Positions 26,456-35,320 are shown, counted from the first letter of the stretch. The stretch: DNA of 63,863 bases from Pseudomonadota bacterium (GCA_021835845.1 JAKBJU010000014.1:1-63863), one strand, 5' to 3'. Made by a program: numbers and translations. The notes: a model not told the origin generated them from the sequence alone.

Positions 26456-27130
26456 TTATCCTAACAGCATCGATTCGATGAAGATGTCGACACCCGATGG
26501 CGGAGCAATGATCGAAGCGGGAATGGGTTTTTCGGAGCGCCAGTCGGCTACAGCCTGTTTTTTCGATTCGCCGCTGACCAGGAAAAAGACCTGGCGGGAG
26601 AAGGAGAGGCGGGATGCGCTCAGGGAAATCCGTTCCGGGGGGGGCTTGGGGGCATCGAACACGGCAAAGGCGTCCTGATCTTCCCAGGTCTTTCCGGGAA
26701 ACAGGCTGGCGGTATGACCATCTTCTCCGAGCCCGAGCAGGACGAGATCGAATTCCCCGGCAGCCTTCAGCGTTTGCGAATAGCGCGCCGCGCCCTCACT
26801 GGGGCCGAGTTCTGCCGGGATGGCATGGATCCGTTGTTCCGGAATCGGGACATGGGCGAGCCAGGAATCAAGCGCCATTTTGCTGTTGCGTTCGGCGTGA
26901 GAAGGGGGGAGGCAGCGCTCGTCCCCGAAATAGATTTCCCAGGAAGGCCAGTCTGCATCGGCCTGCGCGAGCTTCTCGTACAGGGATTTCGGCGTGTTTC
27001 CCCCGGCGAGCACGATCCGGAAAACACTTCTTTCCCGAATGGATTTTTCCGCGCTTTGCAATATTTTTGCGGCAGCATCTTCCTGCAGGGCTTCCAGGGA
27101 GGCATGGGCGTGCCAGCGGCGAATTTGCAT
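26456..27130 (-). CDS. pgl: 6-phosphogluconolactonase
   Basis: A 224-residue cytosolic enzyme of the DevB/Pgl type that hydrolyses 6-phosphogluconolactone in the oxidative pentose phosphate pathway. Signature segments are RIVLAGGNTPKSLYEKLA near the start, WEIYFGDERCLPPSHAERNSKM and FDLVLLGLGEDGHTASLFPG. It diverges from gnd-zwf, which encode the neighbouring pathway steps; the 149-bp gap between them should hold both promoters. It is followed by dgkA two bases later. Confidence 0.95.
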   Translation of the reverse strand: MQIRRWHAHASLEALQEDAAAKILQSAEKSIRERSVFRIVLAGGNTPKSLYEKLAQADADWPSWEIYFGDERCLPPSHAERNSKMALDSWLAHVPIPEQRIHAIPAELGPSEGAARYSQTLKAAGEFDLVLLGLGEDGHTASLFPGKTWEDQDAFAVFDAPKPPPERISLSASRLSFSRQVFFLVSGESKKQAVADWRSEKPIPASIIAPPSGVDIFIESMLLG

Positions 27131-27279
27131 TGCATTTCCTGCTCGGGTTTACGTCGGTGCGACTATACCATAAACTGGACTGGCCTAAAGAGGCGGCCAT
27201 GCGCGGGCAGATCGGAAGCCGAACCAAAAAGCGCACCCATGGTCGAATCGACACCTAACAAACAGAACGGGAGACGTAC

Positions 27280-28200
27280 ATGCGCATGGGGATGATAGGG
27301 CTTGGCAAGATGGGTGGGAACATGGCGACTCGCTTGCGCCGTGGTGGAATCGAGGTGGTCGGTTACGACAGATCCGCGGAGGTGCTGCAGAAGCTGGCCC
27401 GGGATGAAGGGGTGATCGCCGCAGATTCCGTGCCTGATCTGGTTGCGAAATTGCCCACTCCCAGGATTGTCTGGATCATGTTGCCGAGCGGGCCGGTCAC
27501 CGAATCCCAGATCGACGAGCTTGCACAGATCCTTTCCAGTGACGACATCGTCATAGATGGCGGCAACTCCAATTACCATGACAGCATGAGGCGCGGCGAG
27601 CGGCTTGCAGCCAAGGGAATAGGCTTCATGGATGCTGGGACATCCGGCGGAATATGGGGCCTGGAGAATGGCTATTGCCTGATGGTCGGGGCCGAGCCGA
27701 AAGTCGCATCCCGGGTCGAGCCGATACTCAGGGCGCTCGCCCCGTCTCCCGAAACAGGTTGGGCGCATGTCGGCCCTGTTGGATCGGGGCATTACGTCAA
27801 GATGGTCCACAACGGCATCGAATACGGCATGATGCAGGCGCTCGCCGAAGGGCTCGCGCTGATGGAAAGCAAGCAGGAATTCTCGCTCGATCTCGCTCAA
27901 GTCAGCGAGCTTTGGCGGCATGCTTCGGTGGTGAGGAGCTGGCTTCTGGATTTGACGGCAGAGGCATTGAAAACCGACCGGACACTGGAGAATGTCGCCC
28001 CCTATGTGGCGGATTCGGGGGAGGGGCGCTGGACGGCGATAGAAGCCATCGAGCAGGGCGTTGCGGCTCCGGTGCTTAGCCTCGCCCTGCAGATGCGCTT
28101 TGCCAGCCAGGACGAGGAAGGCTACGGATTCAAGCTGCTTTCCCTGATGAGAAACGCATTCGGCGGTCACGCCGTGAAAGAGAAGCATGAAAGCCACTGA
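27280..28200 (+). CDS. gnd: 6-phosphogluconate dehydrogenase, short (YqeC-like) type
   Basis: A 306-residue decarboxylating 6-phosphogluconate dehydrogenase. It is of the short form, about 160 residues shorter than E. coli Gnd, which often uses NAD. The N-terminal Rossmann loop is MIGLGKMGGNMATRLRRGG and the dinucleotide strand ends GYDRS. Catalytic blocks are IDGGNSNYHDSMRR, FMDAGTSGGIWGLENGYCLMVGA and GHYVKMVHNGIEYGMMQ with the conserved Lys and Asn. The C-terminal domain is a single short helical unit. It overlaps zwf by 14 bases, so the two are one operon. Cofactor preference is inference. Confidence 0.94.
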   Translation: MRMGMIGLGKMGGNMATRLRRGGIEVVGYDRSAEVLQKLARDEGVIAADSVPDLVAKLPTPRIVWIMLPSGPVTESQIDELAQILSSDDIVIDGGNSNYHDSMRRGERLAAKGIGFMDAGTSGGIWGLENGYCLMVGAEPKVASRVEPILRALAPSPETGWAHVGPVGSGHYVKMVHNGIEYGMMQALAEGLALMESKQEFSLDLAQVSELWRHASVVRSWLLDLTAEALKTDRTLENVAPYVADSGEGRWTAIEAIEQGVAAPVLSLALQMRFASQDEEGYGFKLLSLMRNAFGGHAVKEKHESH

Positions 28201-29692
28201 ACCTTGCACATTGGTGATATTCGGGGCGGGCGGGAATCTTTCCAGAAAGAAGCTGATACCCGCGCTCTTTCAGCTGGAAAGGTCGGAGCGCCTTCCCGAC
28301 AAGATGACCATACTCGCTTCCAGCCTGGATCCATGGAGCCGAGAGGAGTGGCTCGATGAAGTGTCGAAAATATTGCTGGCCAGGTATCCCAATGGCGTGG
28401 ATGAAAAGGCTTTCGAGCGCTTCAGGGACAGGCTCCATTACCACAGGAGCAGCCTGGACGATCCCGAAGCGTATCAGAAACTGAAAAAGACGCTGGACGA
28501 GACGCCCGGATTTCCGTCGAATATCGTTTTCTACATGGCAGTGAGGCCTGCGGAGTTTCCGAATCTTATCGAGAAGCTGTCTGCGGTCGGCCTGCTCGTC
28601 GAGAAATCAGGCTGGCGGCGGGTCGTGATCGAAAAGCCTTTCGGCTACGACCTGCTGAGCGCGCAGATTCTGCAGAAGGGGCTGTCCAAATACCTTGAAG
28701 AGCCCCAGATTTACCGGATCGACCATTATCTGGGCAAGGGTACGGTGCAGAACGTGATGGTGTTCCGTTTCGCCAACCTGCTGCTCGAGCCGCTCTGGAA
28801 CCGCCATCATATAGACCATGTCCAGATCACCCATTCCGAAACTCTCGGCATCGAAGGACGCGCGGATTATTACGAAGGGGCTGGAGCGCTCAGGGACATG
28901 ATCCAGAGCCATTTGCTGCAGCTGCTCGCCATTGTCGCCATGGAGCCGCCAGTATCGATGTCTGCCGAGCATCTGCGCGACGAGAAGGTCAAGGTGCTGA
29001 AGGCAGTGCGCCCCATACCTCAGAATGCGGTGCATGCCCATGCCTTCAGGGGCCAGTACGAGAGCGGTATGGTGGACGGCAAGGCGGTTCCGGGCTATCA
29101 GGAGGAATCCGGGGTTGCATCGGGGAGTACGACTGAAACCTACGCCGCGCTCAAGCTGTTCATCGACAACTGGCGCTGGGCCGGAGTGCCTTTCTATCTC
29201 AGAACCGGGAAGCGCATGGTCGAAAACAGCTCGGCAATATCGATTCGCTTCAAGGCTCCGCCCCAGGACCTTTTGAAGCAGACCCGGCACGAGCCGCCGA
29301 AGCCGAACTGGATACTGCTCGGCATCCAGCCTATCGACTGCCTCAGGGTGGAAATGCAGGTCAAGGTTCCCGGATTCGATTTGCACACCCGAACCATCAG
29401 CCTGGATGCAACCTACCGCAAGGGAGAAGACCAGGATTACGACGCTTACGAGGGGCTGCTGCTTGACGTGATGAACGGGGACCATTCGCTTTTCCTGCGC
29501 TACGATGAAGTGGAATGGGCATGGCGCATCGTCGATCCGATCCTGAAAGTCTGGTCCATGGAGCGCGACTTCATCAATACCTACGCCGCAGGATCCTGGG
29601 GGCCGCGCGGCACCTATCGTCTGTTCGATCGGGAAGACCAGTTCTGGCGGCATTCCCTGGACATAGACGGGGAGGATTTGCGCGCATTCTGA
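28187..29692 (+). CDS. zwf: Glucose-6-phosphate 1-dehydrogenase
   Basis: A 501-residue enzyme opening the oxidative pentose phosphate pathway and making NAD(P)H. The dinucleotide loop is FGAGGNLSRKKLIPALFQL; Asn replaces the more usual Asp of GASGDL, a variant also found in other proteobacterial Zwf proteins. The active-site signature RIDHYLGKGTVQN is intact, as are RWAGVPFYLRTGKRM and the C-terminal DAYEGLLLDVMNGDHSLFLRYDEVEWAW block. Length is normal. It overlaps the end of gnd. No terminator was seen after it. Confidence 0.97.
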   Translation: MKATEPCTLVIFGAGGNLSRKKLIPALFQLERSERLPDKMTILASSLDPWSREEWLDEVSKILLARYPNGVDEKAFERFRDRLHYHRSSLDDPEAYQKLKKTLDETPGFPSNIVFYMAVRPAEFPNLIEKLSAVGLLVEKSGWRRVVIEKPFGYDLLSAQILQKGLSKYLEEPQIYRIDHYLGKGTVQNVMVFRFANLLLEPLWNRHHIDHVQITHSETLGIEGRADYYEGAGALRDMIQSHLLQLLAIVAMEPPVSMSAEHLRDEKVKVLKAVRPIPQNAVHAHAFRGQYESGMVDGKAVPGYQEESGVASGSTTETYAALKLFIDNWRWAGVPFYLRTGKRMVENSSAISIRFKAPPQDLLKQTRHEPPKPNWILLGIQPIDCLRVEMQVKVPGFDLHTRTISLDATYRKGEDQDYDAYEGLLLDVMNGDHSLFLRYDEVEWAWRIVDPILKVWSMERDFINTYAAGSWGPRGTYRLFDREDQFWRHSLDIDGEDLRAF

Positions 29693-29746
29693 ACAATTTT
29701 TCGGCAGATGGCATAAAATGGTTTATACCGTTTATAGGGTGACGCC

Positions 29747-29983
29747 ATGAAATCCGAAGATGCAGCGAATTACTGGAATGCCTGCCAGGATGCGAAGAAG
29801 CCCGAAAGGGGCTACCTGACGGCGGTGAAGTTTTCCATGGTGGTGGAAGCGCTCTCCACGCTCGTGCAGTCCGGGCTGATCGATGCGGATGAATCGCGCC
29901 GCTTGCGGCAGAAATTTCTCGATGCTCGCCCGGGCCTGGAAGCGACACTGGACAAATTCTTCGGCGAATCCGGCCCTTCATGA
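29747..29983 (+). CDS. Small unknown protein (78 residues) coupled to the amidase
   Basis: A 78-residue soluble acidic protein, MKSEDAANYWNACQDAKKPE..., mostly predicted helix, with no signal peptide or membrane span. The ribosome site is GGGTGA. Its stop overlaps the start of the next gene by four bases (ATGA), so it is translationally coupled to the nitrilase-family amidase, which supports it being real. I recognise no family. It could be a partner or regulator of that enzyme or simply an operon companion. Confidence 0.68.
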   Translation: MKSEDAANYWNACQDAKKPERGYLTAVKFSMVVEALSTLVQSGLIDADESRRLRQKFLDARPGLEATLDKFFGESGPS

Positions 29984-30783
29984 AAATCGCGGCCATCCAG
30001 ATGATTTCCGGACCGGAAATCGATGCGAATCTTCTCGAAGCGGATCGCCTGCTGGGACAGGCAGCCCGGGAGGGGGCGAAGCTCGCCGTGCTTCCCGAAT
30101 ATTTTCCGATGATCGGCGCCGGGGATGCTGACCGCCTCAAAGCGCGGGAGATCGAAGGATCTGGCCCGATCCAGACGTTTCTCTCGGACAGGGCGAGGCA
30201 TTACGCCATCTGGCTGGTGGGAGGATCCCTTCCCCTGCATGCGCAGGATGCCGGAAAATCGCGCAACACCTGTTTCGTTTACGACGACAAGGGTAGGCAA
30301 AGGGCGCGCTACGACAAGATCCATCTGTTCAGCTTCGATGATGGGCGCGAGCGCTACGAGGAAGGGCTGTTCATCGAAAGTGGGGAATCCGTTTCGGTCT
30401 GCGATACGCCATTCGGGAAGATGGGATTGGCGATCTGCTATGATCTGCGCTTCCCCGAGCTCTTCAGAAAAATGGGTGAAGTTGATTTCATCGCCGTGCC
30501 GGCAGCCTTCACCGAAACCACCGGACTCGCGCATTGGGAGTTGCTGCTGGGATCACGCGCCGTGGAGAACCAGTGCTACGTTGTCGCCTCGGCTCAGGGC
30601 GGGCTGCATCCGACCGGGAGGAAAACCTACGGCAACAGCATGATCATCGATCCATGGGGAAAGATTCTTGCCAGAATGGACAAGGGATCCGGAGTCGTCT
30701 TTGCGGAAATCGAGCCTTCCAGAATTGCCGAGGTAAGAAAGCGCCTCCCCGCGCTGCAGCACAAAAAGTTCCAGATCTCTTGA
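29980..30783 (+). CDS. Nitrilase-superfamily amidase (Nit1/omega-amidase-like)
   Basis: A 267-residue carbon-nitrogen hydrolase. The catalytic triad is visible: Glu40 (LAVLPEYF), Lys113 (RYDKIHLF) and Cys153 (AICYDLRFPE). HLFSFDD and the SRAVENQCYVVASAQGGLHPTGRKTYGNSMIIDPWG block are typical of the Nit1/YafV group, which hydrolyses deaminated glutathione or omega-amides. A glutathione repair role would fit a glutathione-making organism, but the substrate is inferred. It overlaps the small upstream gene by four bases. Confidence 0.92.
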   Translation: MKIAAIQMISGPEIDANLLEADRLLGQAAREGAKLAVLPEYFPMIGAGDADRLKAREIEGSGPIQTFLSDRARHYAIWLVGGSLPLHAQDAGKSRNTCFVYDDKGRQRARYDKIHLFSFDDGRERYEEGLFIESGESVSVCDTPFGKMGLAICYDLRFPELFRKMGEVDFIAVPAAFTETTGLAHWELLLGSRAVENQCYVVASAQGGLHPTGRKTYGNSMIIDPWGKILARMDKGSGVVFAEIEPSRIAEVRKRLPALQHKKFQIS

Positions 30784-30845
30784 CTATCAGGGTTGGCTAA
30801 TGTTCAATAGCCGAATATTTTACTCGACTATATGGAGAAAGCAGC

Positions 30846-31139
30846 ATGGAAATTCCGGAACGCGATGGAGACGGCTATCTTGCCGACATGAATGCATGGA
30901 CGCCGGAAATCGGCAGGGCCATGGCCGAGGCGGACAATTACGATCTCAACGATGAAAGATGGGCCCACATCATGAAGGCGCGGGAATTTTACGAAGACTT
31001 CGGCACTGTTCCGCCGATCAGGAAATTCGCAAAATACATCGACGAGGACCAGAAAGCCATATTCGATCTCTGGATGACCGGGCCGATGAAGCCGATTACG
31101 AAATACGGCGGATTGCCGAAGCCTACCGGCTGCGTTTGA
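30846..31139 (+). CDS. tusE: TusE/DsrC-family sulfur-carrier protein
   Basis: A 97-residue DsrC-fold protein ending in KPTGCV. The penultimate cysteine (Cys96) of the flexible C-terminal arm is present, but the second conserved cysteine found ten residues earlier in dissimilatory DsrC is absent (LPKPTGCV is preceded by ITKYGG). This makes it TusE-like, a carrier in sulfur relay (for example 2-thiouridine synthesis), or one of the DsrC-like carriers of sulfur-oxidising bacteria. GGAGAAAG is the ribosome site. No tusBCD, dsrEFH or rhodanese gene is adjacent. A weak inverted repeat (GGCTA/TAGCC, 30795-30812) lies just upstream. Confidence 0.88.
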   Translation: MEIPERDGDGYLADMNAWTPEIGRAMAEADNYDLNDERWAHIMKAREFYEDFGTVPPIRKFAKYIDEDQKAIFDLWMTGPMKPITKYGGLPKPTGCV

Positions 31140-31186
31140 TTCTTTTGTCTTTTTCCCGGTAGAATCCGTATCCTATCGGGAGGGAC

Positions 31187-32470
31187 ATGGCAAAAGAGAG
31201 GCTGGAGCTTGCATTGAGCAGCCATGCGGCGGGCGATCTGCCTCGGGCCGAAGCGATTTATCGCGCCATTCTCGAAGAAATCCCGGATCAGCCCGATGCG
31301 CTGCATTTCCTCGGCATTCTCCTGCATCAGAAAGACAGAAGCGATGCAGGGCTGGATCTGGTAGTCAGGTCTCTCCAGCTTGTCCCGCACCGTGCCGACT
31401 GGCACAACGACAAGGGAAACCTGCTTGTCGAGAGAGGGGCATATTCCGCCGCGGCGGAAGCTTTTTCGAAGGCGGCCCGGCTTGAGCCGCAAAATTCCGT
31501 TATCTGGAACAATCTCGGCTCCGTTCTGGAAAAACTCGGCCAGCACGACGACGCGGAAGCGGCTTTCGAGAAAGCCGCTTCCCTCGATCCGGAATTTTCA
31601 GATCCGCTCAATAATTTGGGCAACCTGTTGGCATCGAGGGGCAGAGAGATCGAAGCCGCCCATTGTTATTGCCGGGCTTACGTACTGCAGCCATTGGATG
31701 GCAAGCCCAAATCAATGCTCGGCATTGCTTATTACAAGCTCGGGCGGATAGCCGAAGCTGCCGAAATCTACCGGCAATGGATGGTGGAGGAGCCTGACAA
31801 CCCGACTCCGCGTCATCTTCATGCCTCATGCGCCGGCCTCGATATACCGCAGCGGGCATCGGATGCCTATATCGAAAAAACATTCGATGAATTTTCCGCG
31901 CATTTCGATGTCAAAATGGAACAGCTCTCCTACCGGGGACACAGGCTGATTCTGGATGCGCTCGCAAGGGCGATCCAGCCCGGAGGAAGGCTGGCCGGGC
32001 TGGATGCCGGGTGCGGTACCGGGCTCTGCGGTTCGCTCATCAGGCCCTACTTCACGCATCTTGTCGGCGTCGACCTGTCTTCAGGCATGCTGGAAGCGGC
32101 TCGGCGGCTGGGCGTTTACGACGAACTGTCCAGGATGGAATTGACCGGCTATCTCGCTTCGCATCCGGGAAGTTTTGATGTGATCGTTGCTGCCGATACG
32201 CTGATTTATTTCGGGGCGCTCGGCGAGGTGCTGAGGCTTGCCTGCCAGGCATTGAAGCGCGGCGGGCTGCTGATTTTTACGACCGAGGAGGCGGAAGATG
32301 AAAGGGGTTACACCATCAATCCGAACGGACGCTACAGCCATAGCCGCGCTTATCTGCAAACCGTGCTGAGAGAAAGCGGCTTTGAATTGAGGGCAATCGA
32401 ATCGGGGGTGACCCGCTTCGAATTCGGCGAGCCTGTAGATTGCCTGGTGGTGACCGTCTCCGCAACTTGA
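31187..32470 (+). CDS. TPR-repeat protein fused to a SAM-dependent methyltransferase
   Basis: A 427-residue two-part protein. Residues about 1-200 form tetratricopeptide repeats (DLPRAEAIYRAILEEIPDQPDALHFLG..., then NSVIWNNLGSVLEKLGQHDDAEAAFEKAASLDPE). Residues about 215-427 form a class I methyltransferase with glycine loop LAGLDAGCGTGLCG, LVGVDLSSGMLEAA and FDVIVAADTLIYFG. The N-terminal repeats probably bind the protein whose methylation follows; the substrate is unknown. It begins 47 bp after tusE with GGGAGGGAC upstream. No membrane span is seen. Confidence 0.87.
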   Translation: MAKERLELALSSHAAGDLPRAEAIYRAILEEIPDQPDALHFLGILLHQKDRSDAGLDLVVRSLQLVPHRADWHNDKGNLLVERGAYSAAAEAFSKAARLEPQNSVIWNNLGSVLEKLGQHDDAEAAFEKAASLDPEFSDPLNNLGNLLASRGREIEAAHCYCRAYVLQPLDGKPKSMLGIAYYKLGRIAEAAEIYRQWMVEEPDNPTPRHLHASCAGLDIPQRASDAYIEKTFDEFSAHFDVKMEQLSYRGHRLILDALARAIQPGGRLAGLDAGCGTGLCGSLIRPYFTHLVGVDLSSGMLEAARRLGVYDELSRMELTGYLASHPGSFDVIVAADTLIYFGALGEVLRLACQALKRGGLLIFTTEEAEDERGYTINPNGRYSHSRAYLQTVLRESGFELRAIESGVTRFEFGEPVDCLVVTVSAT

Positions 32471-32481
32471 GGGAGGAATGA

Positions 32482-32991
32482 ATGAAATTGTATCGTTGCT
32501 GGCCCTTTCTGATTCTGGCGCTGTCCGCCTGTGCGACAGTGCCCCCCGCAAGCCTTTCTGGCGGGCCTTTCGCGAATGTCACTCCCCACATGGCGCAGAC
32601 ACAGGATGTGCTTGGCAGTCTGGTGCGCTGGGGAGGAACGATCGCAAGCACTTCACCTGCCGGGAGCGAGACCTGCTTCCAGGTGGTGAGCCACCCCCTG
32701 GATTCGTCGGCGAGGCCTGAAGAGGGAGATCTCACTGATGGGCGTTTCATGGCCTGCGCGCCCGGATTTTACGAGCCTGCCATTTACGCATCCGGAAGGG
32801 AAATCACGGTCGTCGGAAAGCTGGAGATTCCGTATCTCGGTAAAGTTGGCAAATACGATTACCGGTTTCCACGCGTTGCCGCACGGGAAGTCTACCTGTG
32901 GCCGAAACGGGTGGTTCCGGTCTATCCTCCCCCCTATTTCTACGATCCGTTCTGGTATCAGCCCGGTCCCTGGATGATGGGGCCCTGGTAG
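32482..32991 (+). CDS. slp: Slp-family outer-membrane lipoprotein
   Basis: A 169-residue lipoprotein with lipobox LSAC (Cys17) after MKLYRCWPFLILA. The Slp family is anchored in the outer membrane; E. coli Slp is starvation/stationary-phase inducible and linked to acid stress, but its mechanism is unknown. Family segments seen are VRWGGTIASTSP, CFQVVSHPLDSSARP, GRFMACAPGFYEPAIYASGREITVVGKL. The tail is unusual, rich in Tyr/Trp/Pro (YPPPYFYDPFWYQPGPWMMGPW), as in several family members. GGGAGG is the ribosome site, 10-12 bp after the previous stop. Confidence 0.9.
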   Translation: MKLYRCWPFLILALSACATVPPASLSGGPFANVTPHMAQTQDVLGSLVRWGGTIASTSPAGSETCFQVVSHPLDSSARPEEGDLTDGRFMACAPGFYEPAIYASGREITVVGKLEIPYLGKVGKYDYRFPRVAAREVYLWPKRVVPVYPPPYFYDPFWYQPGPWMMGPW

Positions 32992-33042
32992 GGGGCGATT
33001 CCGGTTATAATTCCGGCTCAGTCCTGCCCCCTTTAAATTCGG

Positions 33043-34278
33043 ATGTCTTCAGATACGGCGCTTGCGCGCCACCGGTCTTTCTTGCGTTTCTGGTTTGCAC
33101 GGGTATTCGGTACCATGGCGAACCAAATGCAGGCAGTAGCCATAGGCTGGCAGGTCTATGGCATGACCCATAGCGCTTTCGACCTTGGATTGATCGGTTT
33201 GGCGCAATTTCTGCCTTCGCTTCTGCTCGTGTTCATCGCCGGTCACGTGATCGACCGGCAGGACCGCCGCAAAATCGTCGTGACCTGCTTTGCCCTGGAG
33301 ACGCTGGCTTCTTTTGTCCTCGTTGCAGGAAGTCTGGAAGGCTGGCTCGGCAGAAACGCCATTCTTCTCATCGTGCTCATTTCGGGCGCCATTCGCGCAT
33401 TCAAAATGCCGGCCATGCAAACCCTTCTTCCCGGGATCGTGCCTTCTTCCCTGTTCCCGCGCGCGCTGGCCGCATCGGCATCGGCCATGCAGGTCGCCAT
33501 CATCGCAGGCCCGGCCATCGGCGGCCTGGTGTATGTGGCAAGCCCGGTTGCGGTATATGCCGCCGCCTGTGCAGGCGCCGCATTTTCCGGATTTCTGGTT
33601 GCCTTGATCCGGGTCGAAAGATTGCCTGCAAGGCGCGAGCCTTTCAACATCGGGACGTTGTTCGCAGGAGTGGCTTATATCCGGAGCCGTCCGGCGATAT
33701 TCGGCGCGATTTCACTGGATCTTTTCGCGGTGCTTCTGGGGGGCGCGACCGCGCTTTTGCCGATCTACGCCAGAGATATTTTGTCGGTCGGTCCATGGGG
33801 GCTGGGGTTGCTGAGCTCGGCTCCGGCAGCAGGGGCACTCGCGACATCGCTGTTCCTTGCGCGGCGCCCGCTCGAAAAAAAGGCCGGGCAAGCCATGTTT
33901 GCAGCGGTACTTGTTTTCGGCTTTGCCACGCTGGCTTTCGCCGTCTCGACATCCTATCTTTTTTCGCTGGGTGCGCTGGTTCTGCTCGGCGCATCGGACA
34001 TGATCAGCGTGGTGATCCGCTCGTCCCTGGTGCAGCTTCAGACTCCGGATGACATGCGGGGTCGGGTCAGCGCGATCAATTCCGTTTTCATCGGTACATC
34101 CAACCAGCTCGGCGAATTCGAGTCGGGCTTGACCGCATTCTGGTTCGGCACGGTTCCTGCCGTTGTTCTCGGCGGGGTAGGCACGATTCTGGTTGCGCTG
34201 ATCTGGATGCGACTTTTTCCCCAGCTCGCAAAAATGGACAGCCTGCGCGAGGCATCCCCGACCAATAAAACGGGTTGA
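33043..34278 (+). CDS. MFS exporter, EntS/MdfA-like
   Basis: A 411-residue inner-membrane carrier with about twelve spans. The N-terminus RSFLRFWFARVFGTMANQMQAVAIGWQVYGMTHSAFDLGLIGLAQFLPSLLLVFIAGHVIDRQDRRKI matches the MFS_3/EntS group, with motif A-like loop DRQDRRKIV between spans 2 and 3. The middle carries the motif LPARREPFNIGTLFAGVAYI typical of this group. EntS exports enterobactin; other members export antibiotics or macrolides. The substrate is not evident, and there is no siderophore gene nearby. It is probably the last gene of its own small transcript. Confidence 0.87.
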   Translation: MSSDTALARHRSFLRFWFARVFGTMANQMQAVAIGWQVYGMTHSAFDLGLIGLAQFLPSLLLVFIAGHVIDRQDRRKIVVTCFALETLASFVLVAGSLEGWLGRNAILLIVLISGAIRAFKMPAMQTLLPGIVPSSLFPRALAASASAMQVAIIAGPAIGGLVYVASPVAVYAAACAGAAFSGFLVALIRVERLPARREPFNIGTLFAGVAYIRSRPAIFGAISLDLFAVLLGGATALLPIYARDILSVGPWGLGLLSSAPAAGALATSLFLARRPLEKKAGQAMFAAVLVFGFATLAFAVSTSYLFSLGALVLLGASDMISVVIRSSLVQLQTPDDMRGRVSAINSVFIGTSNQLGEFESGLTAFWFGTVPAVVLGGVGTILVALIWMRLFPQLAKMDSLREASPTNKTG

Positions 34279-34339
34279 AAGCTGCTTTGGTTGGTCTATA
34301 GTTGAAGTAGTATTAGGAAAATCTAATAGGGGAGGCGTC

Positions 34340-34546
34340 ATGAAAACCAACGTGGGAAGTGCTGACAAAATCGTCAGGATCGTCGTGGGGATCGGGCTGT
34401 TGAGTCTGTTCTTCATCCTGGAAGGCAACATGAAATTTCTTGGGCTGATCGGCATAGTCCCGATTGCGACGGCCCTGATGGGCTGGTGCCCGCTGTATAG
34501 CGTGATCGGTGTGAACACCTGTCCGCTCACCGAGAAAAAATCCTAG
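34340..34546 (+). CDS. DUF2892-family small membrane protein
   Basis: A 68-residue protein of the DUF2892 (YgaP-membrane-like) type. Begins KTNVGSADKIVRIVVGIGLL and has two membrane hairpin spans, ending GWCPLYSVIGVNTCPLTEKK with the conserved cysteine pair (CPLYxxxGxxTCP). Such domains are often found alone or fused to rhodanese modules; the function is unknown. The ribosome site GGGGAGGCG precedes the ATG. It is a stand-alone gene between the MFS carrier and a GC-rich hairpin. Confidence 0.87.
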   Translation: MKTNVGSADKIVRIVVGIGLLSLFFILEGNMKFLGLIGIVPIATALMGWCPLYSVIGVNTCPLTEKKS

Positions 34547-34551
34547 GTCAT

Positions 34552-34581
34552 GCCGGCGGTGCCTTGCAGGGTGCCGCCGGC
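34552..34581 (+). terminator. GC-rich hairpin after the DUF2892 gene
   Basis: GCCGGCGG (34552-34559) pairs with CCGCCGGC (34574-34581) seven bases after the stop codon. There is no T-run after it, so it may be an imperfect terminator or 3'-end stabiliser. The following 210 bases up to 34793 hold no recognisable gene, only the presumed promoter of the next one. Confidence 0.45.
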
Positions 34582-34793
34582 AATTCCTTCCGCTGATTCG
34601 GCAATAGCTGCCGCCTGATGTGGCGGTTCTGCTGCGTTCAGTTTTCTGGATATTGTCCAACTGATTGATGTAATTGACAATGCTTCATCCTGTCGGGCGG
34701 GTGCGGTATTTTCCATGCCGTTGCCGGCACTGGCCCGGTTATTGCGATACAGTCTCCTGAAATTTCAGCCAAGTTCAACGAAAGGAGGCATTC

Positions 34794-35315
34794 ATGTCAA
34801 TCGGCGGCATACAGGGCGGCAGTTACGGGCTCCAGCATATTGGCCGCACAGGGAGGCGAGGCTTATCTGCCACAGGGGATGGCGACGGAGACGGCGGTGC
34901 GAGTGGTAGCGGTGGTTTTTCCAATGCGCTCAGCCAATCGCTTTCGCAAATCGGGGTTTCCGGTTCAAATGCTTCGACCCAGGGGTCGCAGCAAGCCGTG
35001 TCTGCATTCGTGCAAAGCCTCATGGCGGCGCTGCAAGCCCAAGGGGTGCAGGGAAGCAATAACATGGGGGGTGTCTCCGCCATTTCTGCGCAAGGCGGTA
35101 TGCAGGGCAGGCTGCAGGGCCTGATCCAGCAGCTGTCGTCTCCGAACTCGAAATCGAATTCGACCGACATTGCACTGCAGCAGAATTTTCAGAATCTGCT
35201 GAACGCTCAGGGCGCATCGGGAAGTCAGGCATCCTTGACGAACTTCCTCCAGACGCTTTCGCAGAATCTGCAGGGCGCGAATTCTGTAGGAAGCATGATC
35301 AATACCCGCGGGTAA
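34794..35315 (+). CDS. Gln/Ser/Gly-rich low-complexity protein, unknown function
   Basis: A 173-residue protein beginning MSIGGIQGGSYGLQHIG, with no signal peptide and no membrane span. Residues 20-45 are Gly/Asp/Ser rich; the rest is built from Gln/Ser/Ala/Leu helices (NALSQSLSQIGVSGS, VQSLMAALQAQGVQG, FLQTLSQNLQGANS). The ribosome site AAAGGAGG is strong, and a very stable terminator follows the stop, so the gene looks genuine and monocistronic. The composition is similar to small secreted or surface-structure proteins exported without a cleaved signal, but I recognise no family and no export gene is nearby. Confidence 0.7.
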   Translation: MSIGGIQGGSYGLQHIGRTGRRGLSATGDGDGDGGASGSGGFSNALSQSLSQIGVSGSNASTQGSQQAVSAFVQSLMAALQAQGVQGSNNMGGVSAISAQGGMQGRLQGLIQQLSSPNSKSNSTDIALQQNFQNLLNAQGASGSQASLTNFLQTLSQNLQGANSVGSMINTRG

Positions 35316-35320
35316 TCCTC

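Noticed and set aside
28187-28260. Loss of the Asp in the zwf dinucleotide loop (GAGGNL) as a sign of an inactive enzyme
   Set aside because: The same variation occurs in other proteobacterial enzymes, and the catalytic RIDHYLGK signature is intact.
30795-30812. Short inverted repeat GGCTA/TAGCC between the amidase and tusE as a terminator or operator
   Set aside because: The stem is only five base pairs with an eight-base loop and no T-run, so it was not listed as a separate feature.
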